A stretch of 64,000 nucleotides of DNA from CAWGUU01 sp963825765 (lineage in GTDB: Bacteria; Actinomycetota; Acidimicrobiia; Acidimicrobiales; AC-14): assembly GCA_963825765.1 (NCBI GenBank), contig CAWGUU010000013.1, positions 1 to 64,000 of the forward strand, written 5' to 3'. This document shows, piece after piece, positions 61,271 to 64,000 of the stretch. A model generated the notes under the pieces. It did not search any database, was not told where the DNA came from, and worked only from the letters and a program-made list of their open reading frames with translations. Numbering within the stretch: the first letter of the stretch is position 1; each line of letters starts with the position of its first letter. The position numbers and the translations under genes were made by a program.

Positions 61271-62313
61271 GCGCCCTGGTCCAGCACCCGGCAGATGCCG
61301 GCGGAGAGGAAGTCGGCGTAGAACAGGCCCATGGCCAGCGCCGCCAGCAGGGAGGCGAGGATCCAGAACCTGACGATCACCGTGGGTTCCGGCCAGCCGA
61401 GCAGCTCGAAGTGGTGGTGGATCGGGGCCATGCGGAAGATCCGGATCCCCCACAGGCGGAAGCCGACGACCTGCACCACCACCGACATGGTGATCATCAC
61501 GAACAGCCCGCCGATGACCGGTAGGAGCAGCTGGGTGTTGGTGGTGAGCGCCAGCGCCCCCAGCCCGGCGCCGATCCCGAGCGAGCCGGTGTCGCCCATG
61601 AAGATCTTGGCCGGCGCCGCGTTCCACCACAGGAATCCGGCGCACGCCCCCGTCATGGCCGCGGCGATCACCGACAGGTCGAGGGCGGGGCCGAGGTTGT
61701 AGCAGGACGCGTGGCGGAACTGCCAGAACCCGATGAAGACGAACGCGGAGAAGGCGTACATCGACGATCCTGCGGCCAGCCCGTCGAGGCCGTCGGACAG
61801 GTTGACGGCGTTGGCCGCGGCCAGCAGCAGCACCACCGCCCAGACCAGGTAGATCGGGTCGGGCAGGTCGAAGGCGACGTCGCGGGCGAAGGACACGTCG
61901 GCCCGCACGCCCGCCCGCCAGACGGCGAGGATGGCGAAGGCTCCGAAGACGGCCACCAGGCTGAGCGTCTTGGCCATCTTGGTGAGGCCCAGGCTGCGCT
62001 GGCGGGAGATCTTGATCCAGTCGTCGACCAGACCCACCAGCCCGGCGCCCAGCATGACGAGGATCACCAGCACGCCCGACGCGGTGAACACCGCGCCGGT
62101 TCTGATGTGGGCGGCGAGGTAACCGACCACCACCGCGCCCAGGATGGCGACGCCGCCCATCGTGGGGGTGCCCGCCTTGGTGAGGTGGCCCTGGGGACCG
62201 TCGTCGCGGATCTGCTGGCCGATGCCCCGCACCGCCAGCGAGCGGATGAGGATGGGCGTGCCCAGGATGGCGGCGATCAGGGCGACCCCGCCGGCGATGA
62301 GGAGCGCTACCAC
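61267..62313 (-). CDS. mraY: Phospho-MurNAc-pentapeptide transferase MraY
   Basis: A 348-residue integral membrane enzyme with ten helices that makes lipid I. HLTKAGTPTMGGVAILGAVV, GLVGLVDDWIKISRQRSLGL with the Asp pair, NAVNLSDGLDGLAAGSSMYA, KIFMGDTGSLGIGAGLGALA and MAPIHHHFELLGWPEPTVIV are all conserved. Its first seven bases overlap the end of murE, so no murF gene lies between them, unlike in most bacteria. Confidence 0.97.
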   Translation of the reverse strand: MVALLIAGGVALIAAILGTPILIRSLAVRGIGQQIRDDGPQGHLTKAGTPTMGGVAILGAVVVGYLAAHIRTGAVFTASGVLVILVMLGAGLVGLVDDWIKISRQRSLGLTKMAKTLSLVAVFGAFAILAVWRAGVRADVSFARDVAFDLPDPIYLVWAVVLLLAAANAVNLSDGLDGLAAGSSMYAFSAFVFIGFWQFRHASCYNLGPALDLSVIAAAMTGACAGFLWWNAAPAKIFMGDTGSLGIGAGLGALALTTNTQLLLPVIGGLFVMITMSVVVQVVGFRLWGIRIFRMAPIHHHFELLGWPEPTVIVRFWILASLLAALAMGLFYADFLSAGICRVLDQGA

Positions 62314-63773
62314 CTGCCCCCCATTTCGGGCACTCCCGAGGTGAGCCGCTCCGCCAGCAGCTCCCCGGCGACCACCCTGTCGTCGAAGGCCAGCGCCCGG
62401 TCGCCGACGACCTGGGTCGTCTCGTGGCCCTTCCCGGCGATGACGACGACATCACCGGCGAGCGCGTCGTCCAAGGCCAGGGCGATGGCTGCCCGGCGGT
62501 CGGGCTCGTCCACAAGGACCTCGGGGCGGCCGGCGCCGGCGACGACCGCATCGATGATCACCAGGGGGTCCTCGGAGCGGGGGTTGTCGGACGTGATCAC
62601 GGCCCTGTCTGCCAGACGGGTCGCGACCTCGCCCATGAGTGGCCGCTTGGCCTGGTCGCGGTCACCGCCACAGCCGAAGACGACGATGACCCTGCCGGCC
62701 TCCCCCGCCACCTGGCGGGCGGCCAGCAGGCAGACCTCGAGGCCGGCCGGGGTGTGGGCGTAGTCGACGACGACGGCGAAGCCCTGGCCCTTGTCGATCG
62801 ACTCGAAGCGTCCAGGCACGGGCGGGGCCGACGACAGGCCTTCGGCCACCGCTCCCGCCGGCACGCCGAGCTCGCGGGCAGCGGTGGCGGCGGCGAGGGC
62901 GTTGGCCACGTTGAACGTGCCTCCCGGGCGGAGCCACACCGGCCGCCCCTCCCACCCGAAGTGGGCGCCGTCGGGGCCGATTTCGAGATCGGCGGCGTCG
63001 GAGAGGGAGAAGGTCCGCACCGGCACGTCGGTCGACTCTGCCAGCCGCCGGCCCCAGGCGTCGTCGACGTTGACGACGGCCACGCCGGCCCGGTCGGGCG
63101 TGAACAGCGACGCCTTGGCCGCGTAGTAGTCGTCCATGGTGCGGTGGAAGTCGAGGTGCTCGGGGGTGAGGTTGGTGAAGACCGCCACCTCGAACCAGGT
63201 GCCGTCCACCCGGTGCAGGCTCAGGGCGTGGGACGACACCTCGAGGGCCACCGCCTGCGTCCCCCGCTCCACCGCCGCAGCGAGGGCGGCCTGGAGGTGC
63301 GGGGCCTCGGGGGTCGTGCGGGCGCCGGAGAGCGTGCCGATCACCTCGGTCTGACGCCCGTCGGCGCGCAGGACGGCACCGAGCAGGTGGGTGGTGGTGG
63401 TCTTGCCGTTGGTGCCGGTGACCCCGACCACCGAGAGCCGCCGGGACGGGTGACCGTGGAAGGCGGCCGCAGCCAGGGCCAGGGCGGCACGCGAGTCCGG
63501 CACAACGATCTGGGGCACCACGGCCTGGGGGACGTTGGCACCCGCCGGCAGCGGCAGATCGACCTCCTCCTCGACGACGAGGGCCACCGCGCCGGCGGCG
63601 ACCGCCCGTGCCGCGAAGTCGTGCCCGTCGAACCGCGAGCCCCGGACGCAGACGAACAGGGCGCCGGGGACCGCCGCTTCGGAATCGGAGGTGACGGCGA
63701 CGACGTCGATGCCGGCCGGGTCTCCCCGGAGGCTCAGCACCTCCACGTCGCCCAGCAGCTTGTCCAGTCGCAC
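62307..63773 (-). CDS. murE: UDP-MurNAc-tripeptide synthetase MurE
   Basis: A 488-residue Mur ligase adding the third amino acid. VVGVTGTNGKTTTTHLLGAV is the ATP loop; EVSSHALSLHRVDGTWFEVA, FTNLTPEHLDFHRTMDDYYA and FGCGGDRDQAKRPLMGEVAT are typical. VITSDNPRSEDP contains DNPR, the signature for meso-diaminopimelate specificity, so the peptidoglycan is probably of the DAP type. It lies three bases after ftsI. Confidence 0.97.
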   Translation of the reverse strand: MRLDKLLGDVEVLSLRGDPAGIDVVAVTSDSEAAVPGALFVCVRGSRFDGHDFAARAVAAGAVALVVEEEVDLPLPAGANVPQAVVPQIVVPDSRAALALAAAAFHGHPSRRLSVVGVTGTNGKTTTTHLLGAVLRADGRQTEVIGTLSGARTTPEAPHLQAALAAAVERGTQAVALEVSSHALSLHRVDGTWFEVAVFTNLTPEHLDFHRTMDDYYAAKASLFTPDRAGVAVVNVDDAWGRRLAESTDVPVRTFSLSDAADLEIGPDGAHFGWEGRPVWLRPGGTFNVANALAAATAARELGVPAGAVAEGLSSAPPVPGRFESIDKGQGFAVVVDYAHTPAGLEVCLLAARQVAGEAGRVIVVFGCGGDRDQAKRPLMGEVATRLADRAVITSDNPRSEDPLVIIDAVVAGAGRPEVLVDEPDRRAAIALALDDALAGDVVVIAGKGHETTQVVGDRALAFDDRVVAGELLAERLTSGVPEMGGRW

Positions 63774-63776
63774 TGT

Positions 63777-64000
63777 TCAGGCTCTCGCGGGCGAAGGCAC
63801 AACACTACCGGCCAGACCGGTGGCAGCCGCGGCTCCTGCGGCGGGCGACGAGCGGAGGGGGGCGTCGTCCTTGGGATGCGGCGGGATCGAGAACAGCCGG
63901 GTCCCGGCCAGCGCCACTCGGGCGAAGACCGGGGCCGAGACGATGCCGGCGTAGTACGGCGTCGGCTCGTCCAGCACGACGATGACCGACAGGCGGGGGG
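63777..64000 (-). CDS. ftsI: Penicillin-binding protein (FtsI), C-terminal end only
   Basis: The last 74 codons of a gene that continues beyond the right edge. LSVIVVLDEPTPYYAGIVSA and PVFARVALAGTRLF match the C-terminal end of the transpeptidase domain of class B penicillin-binding proteins, and the position just before murE is that of ftsI (pbpB), the septal transpeptidase. The catalytic serine lies outside the window. Confidence 0.85.
   Translation of the reverse strand, partial: PRLSVIVVLDEPTPYYAGIVSAPVFARVALAGTRLFSIPPHPKDDAPLRSSPAAGAAAATGLAGSVVPSPARA

Overview
This 64 kb window is dense, very GC-rich chromosomal DNA from a bacterium of the phylum Actinomycetota. A proteasome activator (Bpa), mycothiol synthase (MshD), SepF, a DnaE1-type polymerase, an actinobacterial type IleS and a meso-DAP type MurE all point there. 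The small membrane and zinc-ribbon proteins and overall gene content suggest class Acidimicrobiia, but that placement is inference. GTG starts and 4-base start/stop overlaps (ATGA, GTGA) are the rule. No rRNA, tRNA, CRISPR array or insertion sequence was recognised, and no gap between genes exceeds 300 bases.

Layout. 1-6.3 kb: a histidine operon read right to left (hisD-hisC-hisB-hisH-hisA-hisF). The start of hisI lies at the left edge, separated from hisF by a decayed DUF4173 membrane-protein gene. 6.4-18.8 kb: housekeeping and small unknown genes (nth, mshD, VIT1/CCC1-type transporter, rlmN, two paralogous Gmad2 lipoproteins, acyl-CoA dehydrogenase, a YyaL-type thioredoxin-domain protein, a DUF2231-Rieske protein, a nitroreductase). 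18.8-23.5 kb: dnaE with a 406-residue LAGLIDADG intein. 23.7-31.5 kb: a decayed AbiEi/DUF559 gene, an SDR dehydrogenase, bpa, a phosphodiesterase, an Rrf2 regulator, rluD-lspA, a TraR/DksA protein and DUF167. 31.5-34.7 kb: ileS.

34.7-48.5 kb is accessory in character. It holds two proteins with an LQ-x-x-AGN-x-AV motif and OmpA-like domains, the pattern seen in proteins linked to extracellular contractile injection systems (eCIS). One carries a metzincin-like zinc protease site and is coupled to a small acidic protein. It also holds an apparent metallo-beta-lactamase/Rieske/MurB triple fusion, a methyltransferase remnant, a MetF-like reductase, a galactokinase-nucleotidyltransferase-epimerase operon, and a four-gene operon of an HNH nuclease, a second Cys4 HNH-like protein, an unknown soluble protein and a three-helix membrane protein. 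That last operon is the best candidate here for an undescribed (possibly anti-phage) system.

48.6-64 kb: a two-gene cation/proton antiporter, then the cell division and wall cluster read right to left: ftsI (end only), murE, mraY, murD, ftsW, murG, murC, ftsQ, ftsZ, pgeF, yggS, sepF, yggT and an unusual Lys/Ala-tailed membrane protein in the usual place of divIVA. murF and murB are missing from this cluster; the only MurB domain in the window is the one in the triple fusion.

A recurring oddity is short tandem repeats placed exactly at gene ends or starts (mshD, the phosphodiesterase, lspA, DUF167, ftsZ, murG), in several cases repeating the stop codon region.
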